From positions 210,894,361 to 210,958,360 of the forward strand of contig NC_080671.1 of assembly GCF_030247195.1 (NCBI RefSeq): a stretch of DNA of 64,000 nt. The letters are read 5' to 3'. The notes under the pieces are model-generated. The model had not been told where the DNA came from. It did not search any database and saw only the letters and a program-made list of their open reading frames with translations. Shown piece after piece: positions 35,847-46,613 of the stretch. This stretch comes from Topomyia yanbarensis (taxonomy: Eukaryota; Arthropoda; Insecta; Diptera; Culicidae). Position numbers and translations under genes: made by a program. Each line of letters begins with the position of its first letter. Within the stretch, counting starts at the first letter, position 1.

Positions 35847-36621
35847 ATTTTCTCAATTTGAATCCCGCCGAATCCAATATTTTCACAATTTGTCTAATTT
35901 TCTCCCTTGTTTGATGAACATTTTTTGCGCCCGGCAGAAGATCGTCGACATACGTATCAAGTTCAATACTCTGCGCTGCCTCAGGATAGGCTAACTTATA
36001 CTCTCGTGCTGCTTGCTTCATTGCTTCGATGGCTAAGAATGGAACCGATTTGGTGCCGTACGTTACGGTACATAAACGATAGTGTTTGATCGTATGCTCG
36101 GGACTGCTTCGCCACACGATCCGCTGATAGTTTCTATCATCTGTATGAACCAACACTTGATGGAACATTTTCTCCACGTCTGCTGCAAATGCCACCTGGT
36201 TCGAACGAAAACGAAGAAACACCATGAAGAGATCCTGATTCACGTTTGGTCCCGCCATTAGTCGATCGTTTAGGGATACTCCGTTCGATGACGCGCATGA
36301 ACCGTCGAAAACTACCCTTAACTTCGTCGTTGTACTTTCAGTTTTAACCACAGCATGATGCGGAAGGTAGAAACACTTGCTCGGATCGATGTCAATTTCA
36401 TCAGCTGGGACTTCCTCCATATGTCCTAACACTAAATATTCATCGAGAAAATCCGAATACTGTTTCGTGAACTCTGGATTTTGTTGAAATCGTCGTTCCA
36501 TTGAACGCAACCGTTTCACGGCTGCAGTGATTGATTCACCCAGCGCTGGTTTTGAATCGTCGAACGGAAGTCGCACGATGAAGCGACCAATATCATCACG
36601 AGTGAGCGTGGATTGAAACAA
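35847..36621 (-). pseudogene. BEL/Pao reverse transcriptase
   Basis: The frame reads RFIVRLPFDDSKPALGES, FYLPHHAVVKTESTTTKLRV, VFDGSCASSNGVSLNDRLMA and GPNVNQDLFMVFLRFRSNQV, then FAADVEKMFHQVLVHTDDRN (first catalytic Asp) and LDTYVDDLLPGAKN (catalytic YVDD). This conserved order is specific to BEL/Pao. The domain is uninterrupted to SAGFKLR, where the 23-bp repeat marks the next insertion. The catalytic residues look intact, but it is cut off from its thumb and RNase H. It would copy the RNA genome inside gag particles. Confidence 0.92.
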
Positions 36622-36808
36622 CTCTGGTGTGGCCTGCTCAGAAGGAGTGAGTTGCTGCTGCTTAGCAACACTCCTTCACTTCCCAGAACTGTCGAAGAGT
36701 ACGATTGATGTCCACATCACAATGTAGATTAATGATTGAGCAGTTGCTTTGAATTCCTGATGTGTAGATTGCATGATTCCCAGACCCAATCCAACCAAAA
36801 ATCGTGTT

Positions 36809-37260
36809 CTAAGCCACAGGAACACCTAAATTATTCTTGTCTGGCCCTGCTACCAGAAGTGCAAGAAAGACGTCCGAAGCCAAGATGATGTCGATATGTC
36901 CTGGCTGATTGAAGCCTGGATCTGCTAAGCTTTCTCTTATTTGTTCGAGGTTTGCGTTTATTCTGAGAATCTGTGCAGGTAGCGTTGACGTGAGTTTCCC
37001 CATCACGAAGGCCTTCGTTCGCAAAAGAACCGTATCACTGAATCAGTTGGCTAAAGCGAGTTGAATTTGTCCACGAGTGGTTCCGACATCCTGTTGTCCT
37101 ACCCCCGAAACAACAAATTTCCCGTTACTACGAGGTAGACCGAGTTTACTTGCACGGGCTTCCGAAATCAATGATGCTTCGGAACTGGAATCAAGCAATG
37201 CGCTAGTGTAATGTAACTCGCCATCATTGCTTCGAACGCGTACAACGGTAGTTGGAAGGA
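36809..37260 (-). pseudogene. BEL/Pao aspartic protease region
   Basis: The reading TVVRVRSNDGELHYTSALLD leads to the active-site region LLDSSSEASLISEARASKLG. BEL proteases normally have D-S-G here, so the Gly is replaced by Ser. The flap-side sequence FVVSGVGQQDVGTTRGQI follows, and after a frameshift near 37030 the downstream block RESLADPGFNQPGHIDIILA is recognisable and ends at about 36809. Between this and RT (36622-36808) stops are frequent. The substitution plus frameshift predict no protease activity. Confidence 0.8.
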
Positions 37261-37962
37261 TTGATACCAAGTGCTGCGGCTCCTTAGGCATTTGAGCCAT
37301 ATGTGCATTGATGACAGTTTCAGTAACTTCTATAGGATGATCCGTTTCACTGCTTTTGGTTGGTTGTTTGCCATCTGGACTGACTATTGACGGACACAGA
37401 AGTGTATGATGTCGTTTCTTACAGTCAGTTGTGTGACACACAGACTTCGATGGACATTGTTTCACTACATGAGTTGAGCGTAAACAATTATAACACAACT
37501 TCGCAATTGATTTGTCTAATTGCTTGAACTCAGAACACTGATACAACGGATGCTCACTGGAGCATTTTGCGCACTTTTCAACTGCCTTGGCGGTGTACAA
37601 AGACTGCAATTTCTTCTCCACTTGCGGCTGCTTCTTAGTTAAATCTTTTCCTCCATGAGACTTCTTTAAAAACGCCGTACACGGTTTCCAAAGCATCGCA
37701 TCGTTCATCCAAAAATTTCAAAAACTCTTCGAAGGACGGATTCTCCATATCGATGATTCTTTTTTGCCCACAAGGAAGTTTCCTTGTCCATTTTTTTCAA
37801 CAGAAGGTGGATAAGCCATGGATCACGAGTGTTGTACTCATCTCCGAGTGCATTCAACTGACGTATTACGTCATCAGAAGTAGAAACCAGTTTCCGAAGG
37901 TTTCTGGAGCTAGCTGTAACTATCCCTGTTTGTTCTACAAATTCCCGAATAAGAGCGAACAC
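37261..37962 (-). pseudogene. BEL/Pao gag, C-terminal part with zinc knuckles
   Basis: The frame from 37962 reads RNLRKLVSTSDDVIRQLNAL and RDPWLIHLLLKKMDKETSLW, typical of the BEL gag core. It shifts frame near 37705 into FLKKSHGGKDLTKKQPQVEK and three Cys/His clusters: CAKCSSEHPLYQC, CYNCLRSTHVVKQC and CHTTDCKKRHHTLLC. The N-terminal half of the same gag lies 4.9 kb away at 42891-43660. Gag would form the particle that packages element RNA. Confidence 0.88.
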
Positions 37963-37984
37963 TATGTACTTTTTTATCCTAGAA

Positions 37985-38949
37985 GTTTGTTAGAGTTCCC
38001 TCCCCACGGTTTAGGGGTTTGATGGTATTGCAAACATCATCAAGCATATTGCGTGCATCAGTCCTACAGAACATCTGACAGACAATTGCTTTAAGATGGG
38101 TATTGCATTACGCCTCGATAGTGGTGCATCGAGGAGACCGAGAGGGCTTATGCGCCTTTTTTATGTTATATGTTTCTTAATACTCTGCACCTGCCCATAC
38201 CGTGGCCGACTGACGGATCGACGTAGATTGACTTTTGCTGTGTGCCCTGTTTGCAAATATTGTTCTATTGGTGGTATTCGTGGACGGGGCTCACAGAGTG
38301 AGTCATTGTGTGTCCATTTATCGGTCGACTTCGTCATCGTGCATATACTAATTAAATTAATTTAATAATTAAATTAATTTAATAAAGTAGAATAAGTAGA
38401 AACCTATTAGTTGTAGCTTATGCTAGTCGTATGTCTATCAATGTATGTATTCGTCTGAGTATTTGTGACAGTTGGATCAGTGAATGGATGCAGAACTGAC
38501 GTATATGATAGAATAGTGGCTAATACTTCTGGTGATTAATCTGAGCATTTGGTTCTATTCATTCGGGAAAGTCGGGTTGGATAAATTAGGTTGAAATAAA
38601 TTTACCGACGCACGTGAGTCATCCATTCCCGTCCAGCATAGCATGATGAAAGTCTAACAGGATGCAATTGTCGTTAATGATAAATATACAACATTTGCTA
38701 AATTTAGACGAGTTTGATTGCATGTTACATGTGTTTTTTTATTCTACTTCATTAGTCTGTTTCTTTTGTACATCTATTAGTTTGCGTTTTCCATTATTTA
38801 TGTATACCAAAATAGTATTGTTCAATTTATACACTTCTAGTCAAGCTCTTTGCATCTTTTTTTTCTTTATTCGGCATGTTACGATTTCTTTTATTAGTAT
38901 ATCTCTACTATACGCTATCTATACTCATATAAGTACAAATGCTAGTGGT
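37985..38949. other. Start of the 4.9-kb block that splits BEL gag
   Basis: No gag sequence is visible from about 37985. The stretch has no recognised gene; frames at 38096-38365 and 38662-39000 show no motif. A palindromic duplication aattaaattaatttaat occurs twice at 38348-38386. The end of the stretch leads into satellite-type sequence at about 38950. Confidence 0.45.
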
Positions 38950-39107
38950 CTTCGCGATAACACAAACCTGGCCACAAACGCGACCATGCAATTGCAATAA
39001 TCCACATACACTTACGCCCGCGATTTCGCCTACATGAAAACACCCCGGTAGTTAAGTAAACGTGGCATCTTTAAACTTCCAAATGCGGTCTCAAACATTA
39101 ACCCAAT
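38950..39107. repeat. Partial satellite monomer left of the palindrome
   Basis: The sequence 'cacttacgcccgcgatttcgcctacatgaaaacaccccggtag' and 'ccaaatgcggtctcaaac' matches the ends of monomers at 41826-41920 and 42300-42390. It stops at the left terminus of the fold-back element, and the array continues at 41508, so the fold-back inserted into the array. Confidence 0.7.
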
Positions 39108-41507
39108 GTGGTCGCAATGGTACCAAAACATGCGTTTAATTGATGGTGCTCTAGGAGTTGATTTTAGCGATTTGGTGTGTTAGAAACACTTTTTCCGAAT
39201 GGAATCCCCATTTTGTATACTGAATTGTGATTAATCCACCTAAAAGTGAGATAGAACATTTATTTCCACTAACTTTTAAGATAGAGGCACGATGTCAATG
39301 ACAAAGTTATAGTAAATTCTACTCCGAGAAAACTTGTTGAACATGTAAACTCTCCAAAATGTAATGGTGTTGAGATAAAGCACGTTGTTTGTGGGAGGCA
39401 CCCAAAAAATCATTTTTTCATTATAACTTTTTTCTGAGATTTTTGAAATTCTTCAGATGTCCTATGAAGTTGTTGAAATTAAGAAATTGCAGATATTTGT
39501 CGAAGACGTCCACATTTTTTATTTCAAAACTTAAGAGTTATTAAATAAAGTGGGTTAAAAATACCGCCATTTTGAACGACAATTACTAAGAGATGTGGAA
39601 ATATGTAGAAGACATTTTAATTCTATGAGAAAGACAGTGACAAGTACTATAAGAAAAAATACTACTTACAACGGGCATCCACCGGCCTGTATACAAAAAA
39701 TACTTTACGGCAATGTATGTTTTACATTTTGTAACAAAAGAAGTACGACTTTTTCAGCATAAATTTCTTAGCGATTTTTTTCTATGTGTCGAATATTCTA
39801 AAAAATAATTGAGAGTAATAAATACACATATAAATCGTGAACTTTGAATTTCTGTTTTCTGAAACTATTCATAAATTAACAGGATTTGGAAAGTGAACAC
39901 TAGAGACGTCTAAAAAGGGTTACTGTATTTTCATGAGTATGAATCATAGCAAAGCGTATTAGATATCATTTTCACGAAACGACTGTGTAGTCAGAGTTGC
40001 TAGTTAGGATCCGACTTGCCAGAAAACCTTTAGAAAAATATTTTCACCTATATATTACATCTCTGTCAAATTTTAACCCTGAAAAAGGCAAGGGGTCTCA
40101 GAGGCTCGGCTAGTTACAGTTCCCTAGTTTCATGAATTTGTAATTCGAAATACAAATAATCGAGCGTTTTCGAGCTTTCGATTCTCTCACTGGTAAAACG
40201 ACAAAAAAGAGGCTCTTGGTTTCATTGGGTCTTAGAAGCGATGCTTTATGAAGTCACAATTTTCGCTTGCCTTTTTGAGGGTTAATTTCAAATATTTAAT
40301 CATTCAATGCGTGCTTGCAAAAGACACAATTGACAATTCCGGCCACGTAATCGTTTGACAATTCCGGCCACGTAATCGTTTCATGAAAACGGTATATAGG
40401 GTAGACGAGCCCTTATCCATCTCATTAGTCGGGATGTCACAATATTTCGTTGATAACTCCACTTAGAGTGACTGGATTCCGCTTAAGTAAGTATCACCAT
40501 CTTTCCTTCGTTCCGAAGAAGCAGTACAGTTAAACTTTTTGAGCTAATGCGTTGAATAGAGATAGCAAATACTTCTCTAACTAATGAGTTCCAATGGGTG
40601 GGATGAATAGAGGAGCTAAGATTAATTAGGGCGCAATAACCCTAATACTGTTTGTAATGGTTGTAATGTAATGTAATTTTATTTTGTAAAGAAAGCCAAA
40701 AATTTTTGCGCATTTTTTAGTTGATCACTTTAATTCGTAAGTTGGAGACTACAGAGCGAGAGCTTTGGATTCATATGTGTACTTTGACATTTCCAAAGAT
40801 TTTTTAGAATATTCGTAGAATAGAATAACATATAGAAACAATTGCTATAAAAAGTTATACTTAAAATGTCGTAATAATTTTGTTACAAAATGAAAAACAT
40901 GCATTGCCGGAAAGTATTTTTTATATACAGGCCGGTGGATGTCCGTTGTGAGTAGTATTTTTGCTTATAGTACTTGTCTCATGGAATCGAAATGTCTTCC
41001 ACATATTTCCACATCTCTTAGTAATTGTCATTCAAAATGGCGGTATTTTTAACCCACTTTATTTAATAACTCTTAAGTTTTGAAATAAAAAATGTTGACG
41101 TCTTCGACAAATATCTGCAATTTCTTAATTTTAACAACTTCATAGAACATTTGAAGAATTGCAAAAATTTCAGAAAAAAGTTATAATAAATAAATAATAG
41201 TTGTGGGTGCCTCCCACAAACAACGTGATTTATCTCAACACCATTACATTTTGGAGAGTTTGCATGTTCAACAAGTTTTCTCGCAGTAGAATTTACTATA
41301 ACTTTGTCATTGACATCGTGCCTCTATCTTAAAAGTTAGTGGAAATAAATGTTCTATCTCACTTTTAGGTGGATTAATCACAATTCAGTATACATCAAAA
41401 GAATGGGGCTTCCATTCTGAAAAAAGTGTTTCTAATACACCAAATCGCTAAAATCAACTCCTAGAGCACCATTAATTAAACACACGTTTTGGAACCATTG
41501 CGACCAC
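39108..41507. mobile_element. 2.4-kb fold-back (giant palindrome) element in satellite
   Basis: The arms (about 39108-39835 and 40770-41507) are inverted copies. The terminus gtggtcgcaatggtaccaaaac mirrors 41485-41507. Inner blocks such as 'gcacgatgtcaatgacaaagttatagtaaa' (39287) and 'ccaccggcctgtatacaaaaaatactt' (39678) have exact or near-exact inverse partners at 41320 and 40925. The centre near 40310 contains a 25-bp direct duplication (gacaattccggccacgtaatcgttt, 40331-40380). No transposase. The target duplication is unclear; TA is not evident, unlike the 10.5-kb palindrome. The two palindromes do not share arm sequence, apart from the ggtggattaa word. Confidence 0.85.
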
Positions 41508-42870
41508 TGTGCACTCGCGCGATCATGAAACGGTCACGTCCGAAAGTTTTACCAGTCTAGACTGATGCCTTCAGTTGAACCAATCAAAAAAGTGATGCTC
41601 ATATTCATTGAACAACACATGGTGACATGACCTGGAACTCAAGTGATATGGGGAAACGGATCATACACTAAAAATTAAGCATCAGATTCACGGTCCGCGC
41701 GCGATCGAACTAGAATACACGCTACATCATTATAAAATCAAAATTATACACGCGAAGTCACATACACGTGACAAACACGTTAATATACAAATGCTTGAGC
41801 CCTTCGCGACCATCCCCGGCACCTACGCCCGCAATCTCGTAAAAATGATAACATCCCGGTCATAAAGTGAATGTCTCAGCTCCTATAAATTTTCAAACGC
41901 GGTCTCAAGCGTGAACCTAAAAACTCCCGCACTCGCACGATCATGGATCCGTCACTTCCGGATCTTTCTATCCTTGATATCAGCAAACTAGGTCCATGCC
42001 TTCAATTGGATCAATTAAAAAAAGAAAGCTCTCATATCCACTGGACACCACATTACATGGCGACATGACCGTGGACTCTAGTGATATGAGGTGACTTACT
42101 GCCTGTCAGAATGTGAATTGTACACCAAAAACTAAATATCCGAATAAAGGTCCGCGTGACCATCCAAGAACGCATGCGTATATAGGAAAAGCCACACGGT
42201 TACAAAATCCAGTCTTGTACACGCGAAGTCTCTTGAACGCGAACACACGTGACAAACACGGTAACATGCGAACGTTTAAACCCTTCGCGATTAACAACGG
42301 ACACCTACGTTCGCGATCGCGCAAACTTAATAACACCCTCGTAATAAGGAGAACGTCTTAGCACTCACAAAGTTTCAAACGCTGTCGCAAACACGAACCT
42401 ACAAACGTCCGTTTTCGCACGCTCATCAATCGGTCACGTCCGGAAACCATTACTCTCTGTCCTAATAACTTAGGTCCATACATTCAGTAGGACTAATAAA
42501 AAATAAAGATCATATCCACTAGACAACACGTTCTATGGCGACATCACCGGGCACTCTAGTGATATGGAAGATCTCACACTCTTTTAGCATCTTAGCAGTA
42601 CACCAAAAAATAAACTATTAGATTCACGGTCCGCGCGCGATTATCCAAGAACACGCGAATATGCGAAAGGCACACGGTTATAAAATAGAATTCATACGCG
42701 CGAAGTTACATACACGTTAGCACACGCGACATACAAACGCATACGCGATCGAACACGTTAACGTACAAATGCTCGAGCCCTTCGCGATTATACACGCGAT
42801 CGCGAGTCCCTACGCCCGCACATACCTGAACCGTACAATGAATATCACATTCAGAATCACGGCCCGCTAC
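41508..42870. repeat. Tandem satellite, about 455-bp monomer, three diverged units
   Basis: Three successive units begin near 41508, 41940 and 42415. Each repeats in order: a 'cgcacgatcat...gg.tc.cgtccgg' block; 'caattaaaaaa/aataaaaaataaa' with 'catatccac'; 'acatggcgacatgacc'; 'tctagtgatatg'; 'cacggtccgcgcgcgat'; 'cacacggttataaaat'; 'acgcgaagt'; 'cacacgcgacatacaaacg'; 'gcccttcgcgat'; and 'acctacgcccgcgatcgcg'. Units differ by substitutions and small indels. The array ends where BEL gag sequence begins (about 42880). One monomer also occurs inside the insertion at 30910-32165. Confidence 0.8.
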
Positions 42871-42890
42871 AATTGACCTAATGCAGTGTT

Positions 42891-43660
42891 TTAGTGGGCG
42901 ACATTGCTTGTCTCGTCTGCAAATTGTAGCATGTGATTCTGAGCTCCAGTAGGACAACTCTCGAAAAAAAAGAAGTTTGTTACAGTTGCCCACGCTTTTC
43001 TATAGTTGGCATCCGAAATCGGGTATGAACTGACCAACCTTTTCGCGTTGCCTTCCAGGTAGGAAACCAGATACTGCATCTTAAGTGAATCCTTCATCTC
43101 GGTTCGTTGGTGAATTATTGTTTCATAAATGTCCTTAAACGACCTCCAAATTTTCCTATCGCCGTTAAATGTCGGCACGTTGATCGGTGGAAGTTTGACA
43201 AATGCAAAAGGTGAACGGTTCGATACATGCTCTCCTCCGGTTGCATCACTCCTTCCTCCAAGTCGGTTCCCTAACATTATCACGCGCTGTGTTTCCAGAA
43301 TCATCTTCATTGCCTCTTTCAAATCCTGGCATGTGTCGACAACCGTTCTTTCACTAGTTGTGAAAGCTGTTTCAAACTCATTCTCCTTTACTGCGTTATA
43401 TAATGTTCCAGGCAATCTTTCGCACGGTAGTAGTTGCTAGTGAATTGCTCTCGAAAATTGTGTACTGATGCGATTGCGTCTGGATCGGATTGATTTTCCT
43501 CTATTTTACGCTGTTTTTTTCGAAAGTCATCAGCAAGCTCCTTGAGTTGGTCAAGCCGATTTACTGCTTCACCGATAGACGCCTTCCGCTCATGGATTTT
43601 ATCAGCTTCCGAGCGCTCCCAGACCAATTGCTTCAGCAGTGCGTTGCGTCGAAGAACCAT
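42891..43660 (-). pseudogene. BEL/Pao gag, N-terminal part
   Basis: The minus-strand ATG at 43660 opens MVLRRNALLKQLVWERSEAD with a charged, coiled-coil-like N-terminus (VNRLDQLKELADDFRKKQRK). After a frameshift near 43390-43415, the conserved BEL gag core appears: FVKLPPINVPTFNGDRKIW, SFKDIYETIIHQRTEMKDSL, QYLVSYLEGNAKRLVSSYPI. Frame and similarity decay at 42970-42890, at the satellite boundary. This N-terminus has no PHD finger, so it represents a different BEL lineage from the fragment at 58.5-59.3 kb. Confidence 0.88.
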
Positions 43661-44059
43661 CGCGGTTCCCTACTTGATCCGGGTTTTTTTTTTACAATGG
43701 AGAAGACATTTACGTACTAACCCAGTACACGTGCTATTAGTAGGTGTCCAAGCTACCACACGGAGTGTACTGGGGGCGAGTCGGGCTCGAATGGTGACGC
43801 TGCCATTAATACCGACTAAACTCCATTGGGCTCCGCCATCGTTCCCCCAGCAACTACCTCTCGGTATTACTTCTGGGGGGATGGCTGTACTTAATGTACT
43901 CATTCACTCTCGCTCACGCGTTCATACGTCCTGTATGAGGCTTACTTGGGTGCTCTCTCTGTCACCCCTTGATTCACTCTCTAACATTCCACATGAGGCT
44001 GACTTTTGTGCTCACCTTTTTCGTTCCTTGCGAGGCTGACTTGTGTGCTCACCTTACTA
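43661..44059 (-). promoter_or_regulatory. BEL upstream region with tandem leader repeats
   Basis: This is sequence upstream (in element sense) of gag. A word of the type 'gaggctgacttNtgtgctcacc' occurs three times, near 43935, 43991 and 44029, about 40-57 bp apart. It is likely the 5' leader or LTR of the BEL element; I could not find a matching 3' LTR, so the LTR boundary is not called. A T-run at 43685-43693 precedes the gag start. Confidence 0.4.
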
Positions 44060-44334
44060 AAGATACTAAACCTCCGAAATTGGCTACTAAATACTAAACC
44101 TCCGAAATTGGCGGTTTCAAAATGATTTTATCTTGACCTTAAATTACTGTTTTTGAACATTTGACCTATACATATAATTGGTCATACAATAAAAATCAAA
44201 ATCGATCAGGACCTGCTAGAGTCGAATGGAAATCGTTATTTTTCATAAATTTCTCTCTACATTCGGAAAGTGTTATCCTCGTTATTAATCATATTACGGT
44301 TTCGTCTCAACTCGACGCACTCCCAAAATGAAAA

Positions 44335-45096
44335 CCTGTTTTAATCCACCTAGTGGTGCAATTGTGCTTTTCTCATTTGTCCAGACTACGATTCCATGGC
44401 TGGTTATGTTCAGCCACGATCTTGAGATACTATGTGATACTGAAACATCGCTTGACCGCCGCTGGTTTCAAGCGATGTTTCAGTATCACATAGTAAGATC
44501 CGGGAGGTCCGGGTCCTGCCGAAAATTTTCAACTTGTTAAGAAATTTTAAACTAGTTTTAATTTTAAAGTAATAACCCCTCACTGCATACTCCCTCCGGG
44601 CCGGTATGATTGACGATTTTTATAGTGATTGAATAACCTTTCTATATGAGAAAGGCAAAAATGTACCAAAGTCCAAAGAAATCAATTTTTGTCAAACATT
44701 TTTTTTTTTCGAGTTTACATCAAATCTCAATGTTTCATGCATTATAAAGTCATTTGGCATCAAAAATACAAATTTGATTTTGAAAATTTTTCATTTCAGT
44801 TTATATGGGAATTTGCTGTGTGATTGCACTCTTCAACTCGTAACTCCGGAAGTCCAATCAATAAAAAATTCAATTGCAGCCGATGGGAAAGTTGTACCTT
44901 TCATTTGAGAATAACTTTGTGCAAATCGATCCAGCCATCTCTGATTAACAGAGGCCACATTTTTTTCCACATACACACATACATGCACACACAGACATTT
45001 TCCTATCTCGACGAACTGAGTCGATTGGTATATGACACTCGGCTCTCCCGGTCGGGATTAGATTGACGAATTTTAGAGTGAATAAGAAAGGCAAAA
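44335..45096. mobile_element. Mosquito repeat element (ttttaatccacctag ... agaaaggcaaaa)
   Basis: It starts cctgttttaatccacctagtggtgcaattgtgcttttctcat and ends aataagaaaggcaaaa. The cctttctcat/gagaaaggc ends are inverted. Copy A (9665-9690) has the same site without it. Two relatives lie at 54614-55602 and about 55900-56632. It contains the module 'ctcgtaactccggaagtc...ctttcatttgaga' once, a CA-rich run and a 'cgacgaactgagtcgattggtatatgacactcgg' segment. No protein is encoded. A perfect 27-bp hairpin lies within at 44429-44494. Confidence 0.7.
44429..44494. repeat. Perfect 27-bp inverted repeat, 12-nt loop
   Basis: Left arm 44429-44455 (actatgtgatactgaaac...) and right arm 44468-44494 are exact reverse complements, separated by ccgccgctggtt. 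Outside the stem, gatctt/aagatc extends the pairing with a short bulge. Related copies of the host element at 54.6 kb lack this hairpin. Size and shape resemble a small-RNA precursor hairpin, but no transcription signal was identified. Confidence 0.9.
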
Positions 45097-46613
45097 ACAT
45101 TTTTAGCAAATGTTGAAATTTATGCATTTTTTTGGTGAACAGTTCTATGTTTCATAGACATTAAATCAATTTTAACTTCGCTTTCTATTAAATAAAGACC
45201 CTTATTACAGTACATCTCTACAAAAGCGAGCTCAATTTGAAAAGAAACCTGAGGAATATGATTGATTACAGACCTCTGGAATTTTCTATTGGAATGTTTT
45301 CAGGCAGGAATTTGATATTGATGCCATTAGACAACTGTGAAATCAAGACCAATGGATCAGTTACATATCAGGACCCCATTCCGACAATTTATCAAAAGTT
45401 CTCATGATGTTTACAACAACAGGTTATCAATGTACGGATCAGATAATTGTTATTGTAATATTGAATTAAATCAGTCAGCATCAATAAATTTTCATCTTCA
45501 ATCCAATTTTTTTTGTGTGGTGGGGGGGGGGGGTCAGTTGTATGGTGTTAAACCCCAAAACCTTCTCTTGGCTACGCCGTTGCTTGGAGTTATTTACTTC
45601 GCTTTCATTTTCCGATTCGATGGTTATAAGTTAGAAAAATTGCAGTCGGAAGGTTCGTACAAATGGACATTTTTGCACTGATCAGTTATCAAGTTCCTTC
45701 CAGACAACTTGGAAGTGTTCGGTGATTATTTCTAGCGGTTGTAGATAGAAAAATGAAATACAAAATTCGTTTTATCGTAACAATGTTTGGCTTATTTCAA
45801 TGGATTATTACTATATTGAACAATAAATAGGCGACAAAAGGTAATCCACAAACAACAAGCCATAACTTTTAAAGTATTCAAAATAGATATTTGAAGTCTT
45901 CAGTAAAGTTATTCGCAAAAGTAAGAGCTACAAATTTGCTGAAGGCATCATTTCGATATAATCACTTCCAAGAAAATTTGTGAAAATATCTCACTCATAG
46001 GGGGATTAATCAGCAAAAGCACAATACCAAAAGAAAGGGCGTATTGCCTCCATTATATTCCACGAAGATACTATTGACCTAAAATAAGCCGTTTTGGCGT
46101 TAATAATAGATTACATGTTTTTGGTCATATTTCTGGCAGTGGGAAATGATAAAAATCTTTCGTCCGCATTTAATGTTAAATATCTCTTTTGATAATAGTC
46201 CGATTTCAACAAGCTATAGCTTGTTCGAAAGGTATTCGTATTAGCTGCCTAAAAATATATAAATTGGTAATATATGTTGTCAGTTTCGGCAGATAATTTA
46301 AAAAAAAAACTGCAAAAACGCCATTTTTACATATTCAAACATTCATATCTTGGAAACTAAACATCAGAATCAAAAACAAATTAATAGCGTTCTTACTGTT
46401 TGTTAGTTCTTTCATTTAAATTTGGTTTGGATAAGATCGGTTCAGCCATTGCTGAAAAACACGAATGAGAGTTTGTCCTTTACATACACACACAGACATT
46501 GTCCCAAATCGTCGAGCTGAGTCGATTGGTATATAAGACTCGGCCCTCCGGGCCTCGGAAAAAATCTTGAAAGTTTGAGCGAATTCTATACATTTCTTTT
46601 ATAAGAAATGTAA

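Larger units (their letters stand above)
44060..46613 (+). repeat. Copy C of the 1.9-kb repeat family
   Basis: Copy C is collinear with A and B: 'gtttcgtctcaactcgacgca' (44300), the cagcaaatgtt-like head (45105), the gatcagataattgttattgtaatattgaattaaatcag segment (45435) that serves as empty site for the LINE and the hAT MITE, the tattactatattgaacaataaataggcgac segment (45805), and the 'ggcctcgg' tail ending taagaaatgtaaa at about 46613. A G-run (13 G) occurs near 45521-45533. A 0.76-kb element (44335-45096) interrupts the head. Confidence 0.75.

Noticed and set aside
41508..42870. Tandem units as stacked BEL LTRs
   Set aside because: They sit inside gag rather than at the element ends, differ strongly from each other, and a monomer occurs in an independently inserted unit.
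44335..45096. tRNA-derived SINE
   Set aside because: No A and B box pair or tRNA-like fold was recognised, and the ends are inverted repeats rather than a poly(A) tail.
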